A stretch of 49,647 bases of DNA from Anaerolineales bacterium UBA1429 (lineage in GTDB: Bacteria; Chloroflexota; Anaerolineae; UBA1429): positions 50,561 through 100,207 of the forward strand of contig DCTX01000067.1 of assembly GCA_002329325.1 (NCBI GenBank), given 5' to 3'. Numbering within the stretch: position 1 is the first letter of the stretch; each line of letters opens with the position of its first letter. The translations under genes were made by a program, and so were the position numbers. The notes under the pieces are model-generated. The model was not told the origin of the DNA. It was given only the letters and a program-made list of their open reading frames with translations, and made no database searches. Shown piece by piece: positions 25,745 to 38,548 of this stretch.

Positions 25745-26467
25745 CTACACGGGCGATACCCCTGGCTGCTGGCCCGGCAGCAACGGGCCGCCGTTCCGCT
25801 TGTGCTCCGCGTTGTTGACAAAGACCATGCGAAAGACGGCGTAGCCGTTGTCCTCGACGGTGCGCAAGAGGGTCAGCCCGGTGGTCTCGTGGATCAGCAG
25901 CGAAAGGGCGGCGGGCAGCGGGATGTAGAGCAGATGGGAGAGCAGCCCGCGCATCACGCCGTCGTGGCAGAAGAACGCCAAGGTGCGCTGGTTCGACTCG
26001 CGCACCCGGTAGCGCAGGCCCTCACGCTCATAGCCCTCCTGGGCCAGCAACGCGTCGAAGGAACGCTGCAGCGCGTCGAAACGCGGGCGCAGCCATGGCC
26101 CATAGGGAACCTCGCCCTGCCAGGCCTCGTAGCTGAAGGATGCAGGCCGCGCGAACAGGGCCGCCGGGTGCAGCTCATAGGCCGAGAGTCGCGGGTCGCC
26201 CGGGCCCCAGTCGGGGACCTCATCCTCCTGGTAGCCATAGCGCCCATCCACCTCGCGCAGCCAGTCGCAGACGATGGCCTCCTGCCGCCGCCGCTGCAGG
26301 GTGTAGGCGGCCGTCTCCAGGGCGCGCCCCATGGATGAGACATAGATGCGATCCAGGCGATAAGCGTCCAGAGCGACGGCCAGCGCGGCGGCCTCGGCAT
26401 GGCCGGTGGCCGTCAGCGAATCGGTGGCATAGTCGGGATGGCCATGGCGCGCGAACAAGAGATCCAC
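25745..26467 (-). CDS. Histidine phosphatase family protein (phosphoglycerate-mutase-like)
   Basis: Phosphatase of 240 residues from histidine acid phosphatase branch 1. The catalytic RHG motif sits at residues 7-9 (LLFARHGHPDYAT), a second conserved region reads YVSSMGRALETAAYTL, and the distal catalytic His is in FFCHDGVMRGLLSHL near residue 175. The start is a GTG with AAAGGA about 7 bases upstream and a promoter further up. The substrate is unknown; relatives dephosphorylate sugar phosphates, nucleotides or cobalamin precursors. It is a single gene between the divergent esterase and the ATC-hydrolase-like gene. Confidence 0.88.
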   Translation of the reverse strand: MDLLFARHGHPDYATDSLTATGHAEAAALAVALDAYRLDRIYVSSMGRALETAAYTLQRRRQEAIVCDWLREVDGRYGYQEDEVPDWGPGDPRLSAYELHPAALFARPASFSYEAWQGEVPYGPWLRPRFDALQRSFDALLAQEGYEREGLRYRVRESNQRTLAFFCHDGVMRGLLSHLLYIPLPAALSLLIHETTGLTLLRTVEDNGYAVFRMVFVNNAEHKRNGGPLLPGQQPGVSPV

Positions 26468-26502
26468 AAGCGGTCCTTTCTTGGTGCAACGGTGGTGCCG
26501 CT

Positions 26503-26530
26503 ATTCTAGGACATGCGCCCTCTGCCTCAA
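26503..26530 (-). promoter_or_regulatory. Promoter of the histidine phosphatase gene
   Basis: On the minus strand TTGAGG (26530-26525), 16 bases, TAGAAT (26508-26503). It lies about 36 bases before the GTG start, in the 247-base divergent region. Confidence 0.45.
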
Positions 26531-26628
26531 AACGCCCGCGCCGCCAGGGCGACGGCGATGGCGGAGGAAAGCGGGCACATAGCCACTGACCCTGAATCAC
26601 GCCGAGTCGTTCTGTGTCTGCCGCCTCC

Positions 26629-26657
26629 TTGACAGCCGCGCCCCCAGCGGCTACCCT
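26629..26657 (+). promoter_or_regulatory. Promoter of the deacetylase gene
   Basis: A perfect TTGACA (26629-26634), 17 bases, then TACCCT (26652-26657), a weak -10 box. A perfect AGGAGGTGA (26702-26710) follows just before the TTG start. Confidence 0.45.
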
Positions 26658-26714
26658 CTCGGGTGTCGCCGTGCTGCGCCCCGAGGCGCATTCCCAATTC
26701 ACAGGAGGTGACCC

Positions 26715-27677
26715 TTGCCCCTCTATGACATGCCGCTTTCCGAACTCGTCGCCTACCGCCCGGCCCCAACCCGCGAGCCCGATTTTGACGCGTATTGGGA
26801 GCGCACCCTGGCCGAGAGCGCGCAGACGCCCTTGAACGCCCAGATGGAGACGGTGGCATACCCGGCGCTGGGCTGCACCGTGTACCAGGTCTACTACGAT
26901 GGCTGGCGCGGGGCCCGCATCTGCGCCTGGTACCTCGTCCCCGATGGCGAGGGGCCGTTCTCCGGCCTGGTGCAATACCATGGCTACAGCGGCTCCAAGC
27001 AGGACGTCTTTGGCTATCTGCCGTGGGCGCTGCAGGGCTATGCCATCATGGGCGTGGACGTGCGCGGCCAGTCGGGCGATAGCACCGATCCCCAGCACTA
27101 CCCCAGCGGGCACGTGCGCGGCTGGATGACCCAGGGCATCACCGACCCCGAGAGTTACTACTACCGGGGCGTGTATATCGACTGCGTCCGCGCGCTGGAC
27201 TGGCTGTGCAGCCGGCCCGAGGTGGATGCCTCCCGTGTGGGCGTGATGGGCATGAGCCAGGGAGGCGGCTTGACCCTGGCGGTGGCCGCCCTCGATCGCC
27301 GGCCGGTGTTGGCGATGCCCGAGATGCCCTATCTATGCCACTTTCGCCGAGCCGTCGAGATGGCCGTGCGGCCTCCTTACCTGGAGATCCCCGACTATCT
27401 GCGGCGCTGGCCCCAACGCGAGGAGACGGTCTGGCGCACCCTGAGCTACTGCGACAACATGAACCTGGCGCCGCGGATCGCCTGCCCTGTGCTGATGACC
27501 GTGGGCCTGCAGGATGATATCTGCCCGCCCTCCAGCGTCTATGCCGCCTACAACTGGATCGGCGCGCCGAAAGAGATGCGCGTCTATCCCTATCACAACC
27601 ACGAGATGGTGCAGGCCCACTGGGAGACCAAGCTGGCCTGGGCGCACCACTACCTCAAGGGGCTTGACACGCTCTAG
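26715..27677 (+). CDS. Acetylxylan esterase / cephalosporin-C deacetylase family (AXE1)
   Basis: Carbohydrate esterase family 7-like alpha/beta hydrolase of 320 residues that removes acetyl groups from xylo-oligosaccharides or other small acetylated substrates. The N-terminal helix-turn segment (YDMPLSELVAYRP, PDFDAYWERTLAE), oxyanion-side VQYHGYSGSK, nucleophile GMSQGGG (Ser near 180), acid in GLQDDICPP (Asp near 267) and His in YHNHEM (about 296) are all in place. There is no signal peptide, as usual for CE7 enzymes. The TTG start is fixed by AGGAGGTGA close upstream. It lies near a GH127 gene, which fits hemicellulose use. Confidence 0.9.
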   Translation: MPLYDMPLSELVAYRPAPTREPDFDAYWERTLAESAQTPLNAQMETVAYPALGCTVYQVYYDGWRGARICAWYLVPDGEGPFSGLVQYHGYSGSKQDVFGYLPWALQGYAIMGVDVRGQSGDSTDPQHYPSGHVRGWMTQGITDPESYYYRGVYIDCVRALDWLCSRPEVDASRVGVMGMSQGGGLTLAVAALDRRPVLAMPEMPYLCHFRRAVEMAVRPPYLEIPDYLRRWPQREETVWRTLSYCDNMNLAPRIACPVLMTVGLQDDICPPSSVYAAYNWIGAPKEMRVYPYHNHEMVQAHWETKLAWAHHYLKGLDTL

Positions 27678-27704
27678 CCCCGGCCTCGGTCCACGCAAGC
27701 AAGA

Positions 27705-27730
27705 CGACCGCCTCCCCGAGGAGGCGGTCG
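27705..27730. terminator. Hairpin between convergent genes
   Basis: CGACCGCCTCC (27705-27715) pairs perfectly over 11 bases with GGAGGCGGTCG (27720-27730) around a CCGA loop. It lies in the 77-base gap between the converging deacetylase and subtilase genes. There is no long T-run on either side, so it may work in both directions with reduced strength. Confidence 0.6.
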
Positions 27731-27754
27731 CCAACGTTTGCAGGATGGGACGCG

Positions 27755-32176
<4,422 letters not shown>

Positions 32177-32224
32177 CGTCGTACTCCTTGCATCGTGCAG
32201 CGAGGTGCTCTGTTTGCACGATCC

Positions 32225-32253
32225 AAGATATACGATTCCGCACAGAAAAGCAA
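32225..32253 (-). promoter_or_regulatory. Possible promoter of the subtilase gene
   Basis: On the minus strand TTGCTT (32253-32248), 17 bases, TATCTT (32230-32225). Both boxes are moderate. If inactive, the protease is expressed by read-through from the serpin gene. Confidence 0.3.
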
Positions 32254-32366
32254 CCAAATTGGACGCCAAGGGAGCAAAAGACCCTGGAGAGGGTGAAACA
32301 GGACTCCCCCGCACAGGGCACGAGAGAGTGCGAGACAAGGCTACCACCGTCCTCCCGAGAGCGCCT

Positions 32367-33737
32367 TTACCCGGCGGCCTGCGCCTCCGTCTGCAGCGGG
32401 TCGCGCAATACACCGATGAACAGAGTGGCGTCTGTCTCCTCATCCTGGATGGCGAACAGGAAGGGGCGGTCGGCCACAAAGCGGAAGGTGTCCATCGGCA
32501 TAGACTCGGCCACCACCTCCACCGAGGTCACGGCCGCCGCCTCGGTGCCCTCCTCGTTCACCTCGACAAAGGTCTTGTGCAAGACCTCGCTGATCCAGGT
32601 GGGCCAGCCGGCCTCATGCAGACGGCTGAAATCCGCAGCCGCCGAATCAAAGGCGATCTCCATGCCCATGGCCTTGAGAGGCGTCTTGAGCGAGGTGCCA
32701 AAGGAGAACGAAAAGCGGGGCAGCTCCACAGAGCCTTCGCGGTAGACCATCGCTCCCAGCATCTCGCCCCAGACGGCGGGGGATAGCGAGGCCACCAGGT
32801 CGTCCACCGAGCGCCCCTGGCGGGGGAGCACGACGATCATGCTGAGCCGTTGGCCCTCGTAGGGCAGGCGCACGAGCTGGCACTCGGCCGTTTCGGCAGA
32901 GGCGAACTCGTCTTCCTGCGCCATAAAGGGAGCCGCCACCTGGGCGCCATCGGCCAGGGTGAAGGTTTGCTCGCGGGTCGCCTCGGGACGGAAGGGCTTC
33001 TCCCAATCGCCCTTGAAGTAGATCGCGTTGATCAAGAACAGGATCGTCTCCGGGTCGATCTGCTGCGGCACGATCTCGGCGATGCGGCCGCGAGTCTGGT
33101 CGTTGACCCAGGCGTTGATGGTCCTGGACGCGGCGGGGTCGTCGAAATCCAGCTCCTGGATGTGCGCGGCATAGTAGCGCTGTCCGGCGGCCAGGAACTC
33201 GGCGCGGAACGGGACGCCCTGCCTGCCCCAGAGCGAGTTGGCGATGGCGAGCTCGACCCCGGTATCGCCGGAGGCAAGGGTCTGGCGAAGCCCTGCCAGG
33301 GCTTCATTGACGGCGGTGTCCTCCCAGCCGGAGAGACGCAGCGCCTCCAGCATGGCCTCGCGGGTCTCGCCGGCCGCGCCGTTGAGGGTCATGGCCAGGG
33401 CCAGGGCCACGCTGGGCGGCGAGAGAAACAGGTTCTGGTCGGCTCCCGCCAGGGCGTGGACGCCCCGAAGCAGGTCGAACCCCATGGCATTGGTGGCGGC
33501 GCTCTGCTCCATGTTCACGGAATACTGCACCTCCTGGGGCGTTGGGCGGGGCGAAGGTTGCGTCGGCGGGGGCGGATAGGGCGTCTCACCCTCGGTATAG
33601 GGGTCGGGGTAGGGCGTCTCGTCCTGGAGAGAGGGCTCCGGGTAGGGCGTGACCCGGGAGGGGGCGCCGGGCGTGCAGCCCGCCGCCAGCAGCGCGACGA
33701 CCAACAGCAAGAGACCGGTTCGAAGGTAGTGCGCCAT
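32367..33737 (-). CDS. Serpin-family protease inhibitor lipoprotein
   Basis: Surface-anchored suicide inhibitor of proteases, 456 residues. A lipoprotein signal ends in LLAAGC (Cys 21). Residues 30-60 hold three 11-residue repeats each with TPYP (30-33, 41-44, 52-55), a Pro-rich spacer. The serpin domain fills about 70-455, including the shutter-like NAIYFKGDWEKPF and the inhibitory hinge EEGTEAAAV (about 395-403) before the reactive loop. Counting from the hinge puts P1-P1' at Glu411-Ser412. The Ala-rich hinge argues that it inhibits rather than only folds. The start at 33737 follows AAGGAGGA; a frame start at 33791 lacks a reason. Its neighbour downstream is a subtilase, a plausible partner; bacterial serpins can inhibit subtilisins. 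Confidence 0.92.
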   Translation of the reverse strand: MAHYLRTGLLLLVVALLAAGCTPGAPSRVTPYPEPSLQDETPYPDPYTEGETPYPPPPTQPSPRPTPQEVQYSVNMEQSAATNAMGFDLLRGVHALAGADQNLFLSPPSVALALAMTLNGAAGETREAMLEALRLSGWEDTAVNEALAGLRQTLASGDTGVELAIANSLWGRQGVPFRAEFLAAGQRYYAAHIQELDFDDPAASRTINAWVNDQTRGRIAEIVPQQIDPETILFLINAIYFKGDWEKPFRPEATREQTFTLADGAQVAAPFMAQEDEFASAETAECQLVRLPYEGQRLSMIVVLPRQGRSVDDLVASLSPAVWGEMLGAMVYREGSVELPRFSFSFGTSLKTPLKAMGMEIAFDSAAADFSRLHEAGWPTWISEVLHKTFVEVNEEGTEAAAVTSVEVVAESMPMDTFRFVADRPFLFAIQDEETDATLFIGVLRDPLQTEAQAAG

Positions 33738-33811
33738 GGCGTGGTCCTCCTTGTGCTCGCCAATACTGCCCACAAGACGCTGCAAACGCAATCGCGGTTC
33801 CGCGGCGGGCG

Positions 33812-33841
33812 TTGGCGCCCATGCCCTCTCCTGGCTATACT
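33812..33841 (+). promoter_or_regulatory. Promoter of the GH127-like gene
   Basis: TTGGCG (33812-33817), 18 bases, TATACT (33836-33841). Transcription from about 33848 gives a short leader holding GAGGAGG (33851-33857) before the ATG at 33863. This excludes the upstream in-frame start at 33812. Confidence 0.62.
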
Positions 33842-33862
33842 TGCGCCCGAGAGGAGGCGCCT

Positions 33863-35806
33863 ATGGAACCGACAGCACATCCACTGATCCCCCTTGCCCT
33901 GGAGCCGCTGCCCCTGGGCACGATCCGCCCCGAGGGTTGGCTGGCTCGCCAACTGGGCATTCAGGCCGATGGCCTCAGCGGCCACCTGGACGAGTTCTGG
34001 CCCGACGTGGCCCAGAGCGGCTGGATCGGCGGCCCTGCCGAGGGCTGGGAGCGCGGCCCCTACTGGCTGGACGGCGTGACGCCGCTGGCCTATCTGCTTG
34101 GCGATCCGCGCCTGATCGCCAAGGTGGAGCGCTGGATGGACCACATCCTGAGCCATCAGCATCCGGATGGTTGGCTGGGCCCCCGTCACGACCAGGCCAC
34201 GGGACGCTACCAGCCGCTGGATCCCTGGCCCGTCTCGGTCTTCCTCAAGGCATTGATGCAGTACCACAGCGCCACCGGTGACGCCCGCGCGCTCCCGGCC
34301 ATGGCGCGCTTTTACCGCAGGCTGGACGCCCTGCTGCGCCAGCGCCCCCTCTTCGACTGGGGGCGGATGCGCTGGGCCGAGCTGGTACTGGGCATTCACT
34401 GGCTCTATGAGCGCACCGGTGAGCCCTGGCTGCTGGAGCTGGCCCAACTCGTCCGCCGCCAGGGGTACGACTGGGCGGCCTTGTTCGCGGCCTTTCCCTA
34501 TCAACAGCGCTCTCAGCGCGGAGCCCTGGACCTGACCACCCACGTGGTCAACCACGCCATGGCCGTCAAGACCCAGGGTGTATGGTATCGCCAGTCCGGC
34601 CAGCTCAGCCACGTGGGCGACGTCTACCGCATGATGGCCCTGCTGGACGCCTATCACGGCCAGGCCACCGGCGTGTTCACGGGCGACGAGCACCTGGCGG
34701 GGCGCAATCCCTCCCAGGGAACCGAGCTGTGCGCCGTGGTCGAGTACATGTATGCGCTGGAGGTGCTGCTGGCCACCCTGGGCGACCCGGCGCTGGGCGA
34801 CCGGCTGGAGCGCATCGCCTTCAACGCCCTGCCCGCGACGTTCAAGCCCGACATGTGGGCGCACCAATACGATCAGCAGGCCAACCAGCCGATCTGCCAG
34901 ATCGTCGCCGACCCCATCTACACCAACAATGCGCCCGAGAGCAACATCTACGGCCTGGAGCCCAACTATGGGTGCTGCACGGCCAACATGCACCAGGGCT
35001 GGCCCAAGTTCGCCGCCCATCTGTGGATGCGGACGCCCGCGACGGACGGGGCTCCCGCGGGGCTGGCGGCCGTGGCCTATGCGCCCTCGCGCGTGGAGGC
35101 CGAGCTCGGCGGCGTGCGCGTGTGCGTGCGCCTGGAGACCGACTATCCCTTTGACGAGACGCTCCATCTGACCGTCGAGGCCGCGGCGCCCGTCACCTTC
35201 CCCCTATGGCTGCGCATCCCGGCCTGGGCGCGAGGGGCTCGTCTGCAGGTGGGCGCTGAACCGTGGATAGCGCCCGAGCCCGGCGCCTTTCACAGCATCC
35301 TGCGGCACTGGCAGGGCGCCACCACCGTCACGCTGCACCTGCCCATGTCGCTGCAGGCGGAGACGCGCTACCGGGGCAGCGCCGCCCTCAGCCTGGGGCC
35401 GCTGGTATTGGCGCTGCGCATCGGCGAGGAGTGGCGGCAGGTGGGCGGCGAGCCGCCCCACGCCGATTGGGAGGTGCATCCCACCACGCCGTGGAACTAT
35501 GCCTTGCTGCTGGATCGCCAGCGCCCGGAGCAGTCGGTGACCATCGAGCGGCGCCCCGTGGCAGCGACCCCGTTCTCGCCAGAGGGGGCGCCGCTGCTGG
35601 CCCGCGTGCAGGCGCGGCGCGTCGCTGACTGGGGCCTGGAGCAGGGCGCCGCCGGGCCGATTCCGTGCAGCCCCGTGCAAACCGACGAGCCGCTGGAGAC
35701 CGTGACGCTGATCCCCTATGGGGCGACCAACCTGCGCATCACCGAGTTTCCCACGCTGCCGCCGCCCGCGGCCCAGGCCGCGCCCGCGGAGGAGGCCATG
35801 CCCTAG
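33863..35806 (+). CDS. Beta-L-arabinofuranosidase-like glycoside hydrolase (GH127/DUF1680)
   Basis: Glycosidase of 647 residues, probably releasing L-arabinofuranose or a related sugar. An alpha/alpha-barrel fills about residues 30-430 and beta-sandwich domains follow (VEAAAPVTFPLWLRIPAW). The zinc-thiolate site of GH127 can be read: Glu-x-Cys in TELCAVVEY (E288, C290) and the Cys pair in YGCCTANMHQGWPKF (C371-C372), where Cys is the nucleophile in the characterised bifidobacterial enzyme. No signal peptide is seen, so it acts inside the cell on imported oligosaccharides. The ATG follows GAGGAGG. It ends 14 bases from the converging PhzF gene. Confidence 0.9.
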   Translation: MEPTAHPLIPLALEPLPLGTIRPEGWLARQLGIQADGLSGHLDEFWPDVAQSGWIGGPAEGWERGPYWLDGVTPLAYLLGDPRLIAKVERWMDHILSHQHPDGWLGPRHDQATGRYQPLDPWPVSVFLKALMQYHSATGDARALPAMARFYRRLDALLRQRPLFDWGRMRWAELVLGIHWLYERTGEPWLLELAQLVRRQGYDWAALFAAFPYQQRSQRGALDLTTHVVNHAMAVKTQGVWYRQSGQLSHVGDVYRMMALLDAYHGQATGVFTGDEHLAGRNPSQGTELCAVVEYMYALEVLLATLGDPALGDRLERIAFNALPATFKPDMWAHQYDQQANQPICQIVADPIYTNNAPESNIYGLEPNYGCCTANMHQGWPKFAAHLWMRTPATDGAPAGLAAVAYAPSRVEAELGGVRVCVRLETDYPFDETLHLTVEAAAPVTFPLWLRIPAWARGARLQVGAEPWIAPEPGAFHSILRHWQGATTVTLHLPMSLQAETRYRGSAALSLGPLVLALRIGEEWRQVGGEPPHADWEVHPTTPWNYALLLDRQRPEQSVTIERRPVAATPFSPEGAPLLARVQARRVADWGLEQGAAGPIPCSPVQTDEPLETVTLIPYGATNLRITEFPTLPPPAAQAAPAEEAMP

Positions 35807-35820
35807 GGGCGCCCGGCCGC

Positions 35821-36657
35821 TCAGGGCAGGCGCAAGCTGCCAGAGAACACCACCACCGCCTCACCGGTGAGGCCGATCCGATCGTTGGGCAGCGTGGCGA
35901 CGCGCAGGACGCCGCCCCGGGCCGACGCCTGGTAGGCCCGCATCTCGTCGCGGCCCAGGAGCGCGCGCCAGTAGGGGCCCAGGACCGTGTGTGCCGCGCC
36001 GGTGACCGGATCCTCGTTGATGCCCACCGAGGGACCGAAGAACCGCGAGCAAAAGTCGTAGGGCGGGGCGCCCGCCGCCGTGACGATCACGCCCATGGCG
36101 CGGGCCGCGTCGCTGGCGACCCGGAGCGCGGCAAAGTCCGGCCGGAGGGCGACCACAGCCTCTTGATCGGCCAGGTGCACAAGCAATATGCCCAGGCGGG
36201 GGCTGCGGGCCGTAGCCGTCACCTGAGGATGCCCCAGGGCTGCCGCGATGCCCTCGGGCAGGACGCAGGGCGTCGGCGGATCGGCGGGAAAGTCCAGGCG
36301 CACGGCGTTGCCCTCCTGAGCGGCGATCAGGGTGCCGCTGCGGGTCTCCAGACGCAGGGCCTCGGCGCGCACCCCCACCTCAAACAGGAGCACGGCGCCG
36401 GTGGCCAGCGTCGCATGGCCGCACAGGTCCACCTCGGTGAAAGGCGTGAACCAACGCAGGGAAAAGGTCTCCGCATCAGCCCAGGGGCGATCGTCCAGCC
36501 GCCGCACAAAGGCCGTCTCCGAGAGGTTCATCTCGGCGGCGATGGCCTGCATGGTCGCTTCGGGCAGGGGGGCATCCAGGAGACACACGGCGGCAGGGTT
36601 TCCGCGAAAGGGCTCGGCGGTGAAAGCGTCCGCCTGATAGAGCGGGATGGTAGGCAT
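35821..36657 (-). CDS. PhzF family isomerase/epimerase-like protein
   Basis: Diaminopimelate-epimerase-fold enzyme of 278 residues. The family opening is QADAFTAEPFRGNPAAVCLLD (key residues about 8-27), the likely catalytic Glu is in MNLSETAFV (about 46), and the second half carries GFxxxE-like GINEDPVTGAAHTVLGPYW, the standard PhzF C-terminal motif. No phenazine genes are nearby, so it is a housekeeping member of unknown substrate. The gene sits 20 bases downstream of the TIM-barrel isomerase genes on the same strand, so it is likely cotranscribed. Confidence 0.9.
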   Translation of the reverse strand: MPTIPLYQADAFTAEPFRGNPAAVCLLDAPLPEATMQAIAAEMNLSETAFVRRLDDRPWADAETFSLRWFTPFTEVDLCGHATLATGAVLLFEVGVRAEALRLETRSGTLIAAQEGNAVRLDFPADPPTPCVLPEGIAAALGHPQVTATARSPRLGILLVHLADQEAVVALRPDFAALRVASDAARAMGVIVTAAGAPPYDFCSRFFGPSVGINEDPVTGAAHTVLGPYWRALLGRDEMRAYQASARGGVLRVATLPNDRIGLTGEAVVVFSGSLRLP

Positions 36658-36677
36658 CTGTTTGTTCCTCGCTTGGG

Positions 36678-37637
36678 TCAGGGCAGCAGGCTGTAGAGAT
36701 ACTCCAGAGAGCGGGCAGGATCGCGGGTCTGGGTCAGCTCGGCCATGGCCTCACGGCTGAGACGCCCCGCCAACGCCTCCAGCTTGCGGGTGATGGCAAA
36801 GGACGCCGTGAACGTCTCGGCCGTGTCGTGCTCCTTGGCAAACACGTCATAGCCGTACCAGTCGTCGGTGTAGCCCAGCTCCTGTAGATAGTAAAAGAAC
36901 TCGACAAACTCCCATAGATGGTACGCGCCGGGGATCATGTCCCAGTCCCAACTGCCGTCGTTGTCGTTCAGATGCACATAGAACAGGCGGTTCGCGCGGG
37001 CCAGCATGGCGGCGGACTGGGCGGGGCGCTCGCGGGCGTACAGGGCATGGCCCACATCCAGGGTGACGCCCAGGTTGGGCGCGCCCACGGCCAGGCAGAA
37101 CGCCAGGGTCTCGCCGGCGCCGCCCAGCAAGGCGCGACCCCGCGGGTCGTTCCACTTGTACTCGATGCAGAGGCGCGTCTCGGGGGCGTGGGCGCAGATC
37201 GCGGCCAGGGAGGCCTCGGCATAGGCGTACAGCTCGCGATAGTCCGCCTCGAAGGGATAGTCGTGACCCTCGTTGAGGGGGCAGGTGGTGATGCGGTGGC
37301 AGCCCAGCTCGGCGGCCAGGTCGATGCAGCGGCGGCAATCGTCCACGCTGGCCCGACGCTCCGCCGAATCGGCCGAGGTGAAGGAGCCTCGCAGCCATTG
37401 GCCGGTGCGCCGCGAGCGATAGTTGACGGCCGCGATGCCCCATCCGTGGTCATCGAGCAGCGCGCGGAGCAGGCGCATATCGGCGAAATCGGCGGGGTAG
37501 CACAGCTCGAGGCCATCCAGCCCCACGATGCGCTCTGCCAGGGCGAACTTGGCCTCCAGCCCACGATCGGGCTGATAGAGCATGTAGCGGTTGCGCACCT
37601 CGCCCAGGAATCCGGTGATGACGGCGAGCTTGTTCAT
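36678..37637 (-). CDS. Sugar phosphate isomerase/epimerase family TIM-barrel protein
   Basis: AP-endonuclease-2-like TIM barrel of 319 residues, the fold of xylose isomerase-like sugar epimerases. Metal-site candidates: Glu in CIEYKWNDPR (about 152), Asp/His in TLDVGHALYARE (about 187), His in YVHLNDNDGSWDWDM (about 217) and Glu in LWEFVEFFYYL (about 238). The DNDG...D segment after the strand-7 His is family-typical. The ATG at 37637 has GAGGAGGG upstream and overlaps the end of the next gene upstream by ATGA. With the second isomerase it may form a two-enzyme step in sugar catabolism. Substrate unknown. Confidence 0.88.
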   Translation of the reverse strand: MNKLAVITGFLGEVRNRYMLYQPDRGLEAKFALAERIVGLDGLELCYPADFADMRLLRALLDDHGWGIAAVNYRSRRTGQWLRGSFTSADSAERRASVDDCRRCIDLAAELGCHRITTCPLNEGHDYPFEADYRELYAYAEASLAAICAHAPETRLCIEYKWNDPRGRALLGGAGETLAFCLAVGAPNLGVTLDVGHALYARERPAQSAAMLARANRLFYVHLNDNDGSWDWDMIPGAYHLWEFVEFFYYLQELGYTDDWYGYDVFAKEHDTAETFTASFAITRKLEALAGRLSREAMAELTQTRDPARSLEYLYSLLP

Positions 37638-38446
37638 CGAGGGCCCTCCTCTCCGCCCGTACCCAGCCAGCGCCTGGCCTGCTCCACGCAACGGGCGATC
37701 CAACCCTCCTCTTGCAGCAGGGTCTCGCCCCAGGACGGCGCCGGGTCCATCCAGCTCTCCAGGAACACGTCCAGGCCACGCTCCACGGGCTGCACCATGT
37801 CGAGCACGGCGCCGATATCCAGGCTGCCCTCGCCCAGCACGCACCCGGTGATCCGGTAGCCAACGGGCGCCCGCGCCACCAGATAGTCCTTGAGATGCAG
37901 TTGCCGGGCCAGGGGCGCCAAAGCTGCGACGGTCTCCAGAGGGCGCTCCAGCAGGACCAGGTTGTTGGCCGTATCCACGCAGAACCCGAGCAGGGGATCC
38001 CCCAGATCGGCCACGAGAGCAGCCAAGGTCGCCGCGGGCAGCGAGCCATGGTTCTCGATGGCCAGGGGCAGGTCGGCCTCGTGCAGGTGGGGCAGCAGCC
38101 AGGCCAGCGCCGCGCGGGCCCGCCCAGGATCGCTCTCGTCCAGCACCAGGCGGAGGGCCCGGCTGCCAAAGAACCGGGATAGCTCGACATAACGCTCCAA
38201 CAGAGGACGATCCAGGCCCTTGGCGCCCACCTCGATGGCTACCCCCAACTCGCCGCCCAGCTCCCGAAGGGCGGCCAGGGCGCTATCGGGCAGGAGATGC
38301 AGCGGCAGGTTGTCCGAAAACTGGACGGCATTCACGCCCAGGGCGTAGGCGCGCCTCAGCAGGGTGGGGGGATCCATAGGGGGCGCGTCGGTGCGGCCGG
38401 GGTTGGTGGCATAGCGGTAGATAAAGCTGGAAAGGCCAAGTCGCAT
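37634..38446 (-). CDS. Sugar phosphate isomerase/epimerase family TIM-barrel protein
   Basis: Second TIM-barrel isomerase-like protein, 270 residues: RLGLSSFIYRYATNPGR at the start, Glu in LAIENHGSLP (about 143), Asp in GFCVDTANNLVLLERP (about 170), His in RQLHLKDYLVAR (about 198) and LESWMDP near the end, matching metal ligands of this fold. The ATG at 38446 follows AAGGAG; the longer frame to 38488 adds 14 weak residues. It overlaps the next gene by four bases and is translationally coupled to it. The two proteins are only distantly alike, so this is not a recent duplication. Confidence 0.87.
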   Translation of the reverse strand: MRLGLSSFIYRYATNPGRTDAPPMDPPTLLRRAYALGVNAVQFSDNLPLHLLPDSALAALRELGGELGVAIEVGAKGLDRPLLERYVELSRFFGSRALRLVLDESDPGRARAALAWLLPHLHEADLPLAIENHGSLPAATLAALVADLGDPLLGFCVDTANNLVLLERPLETVAALAPLARQLHLKDYLVARAPVGYRITGCVLGEGSLDIGAVLDMVQPVERGLDVFLESWMDPAPSWGETLLQEEGWIARCVEQARRWLGTGGEEGPR

Positions 38447-38548
38447 CAGGCGCACTCCTTGTGCGGGCAACGATGTGGGCTCGATCACGCGTAGGCAGAG
38501 ACCCCTCGTAGCGCTGCCACTATGGGAAGCGGAAAGCTGTGGGGCGGC

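Noticed and set aside
32177..32479. Extended start of the subtilase gene
   Set aside because: The extra 101 residues show no signal peptide and run into the serpin gene; the ATG at 32176 has AAGGAG and opens the signal sequence.
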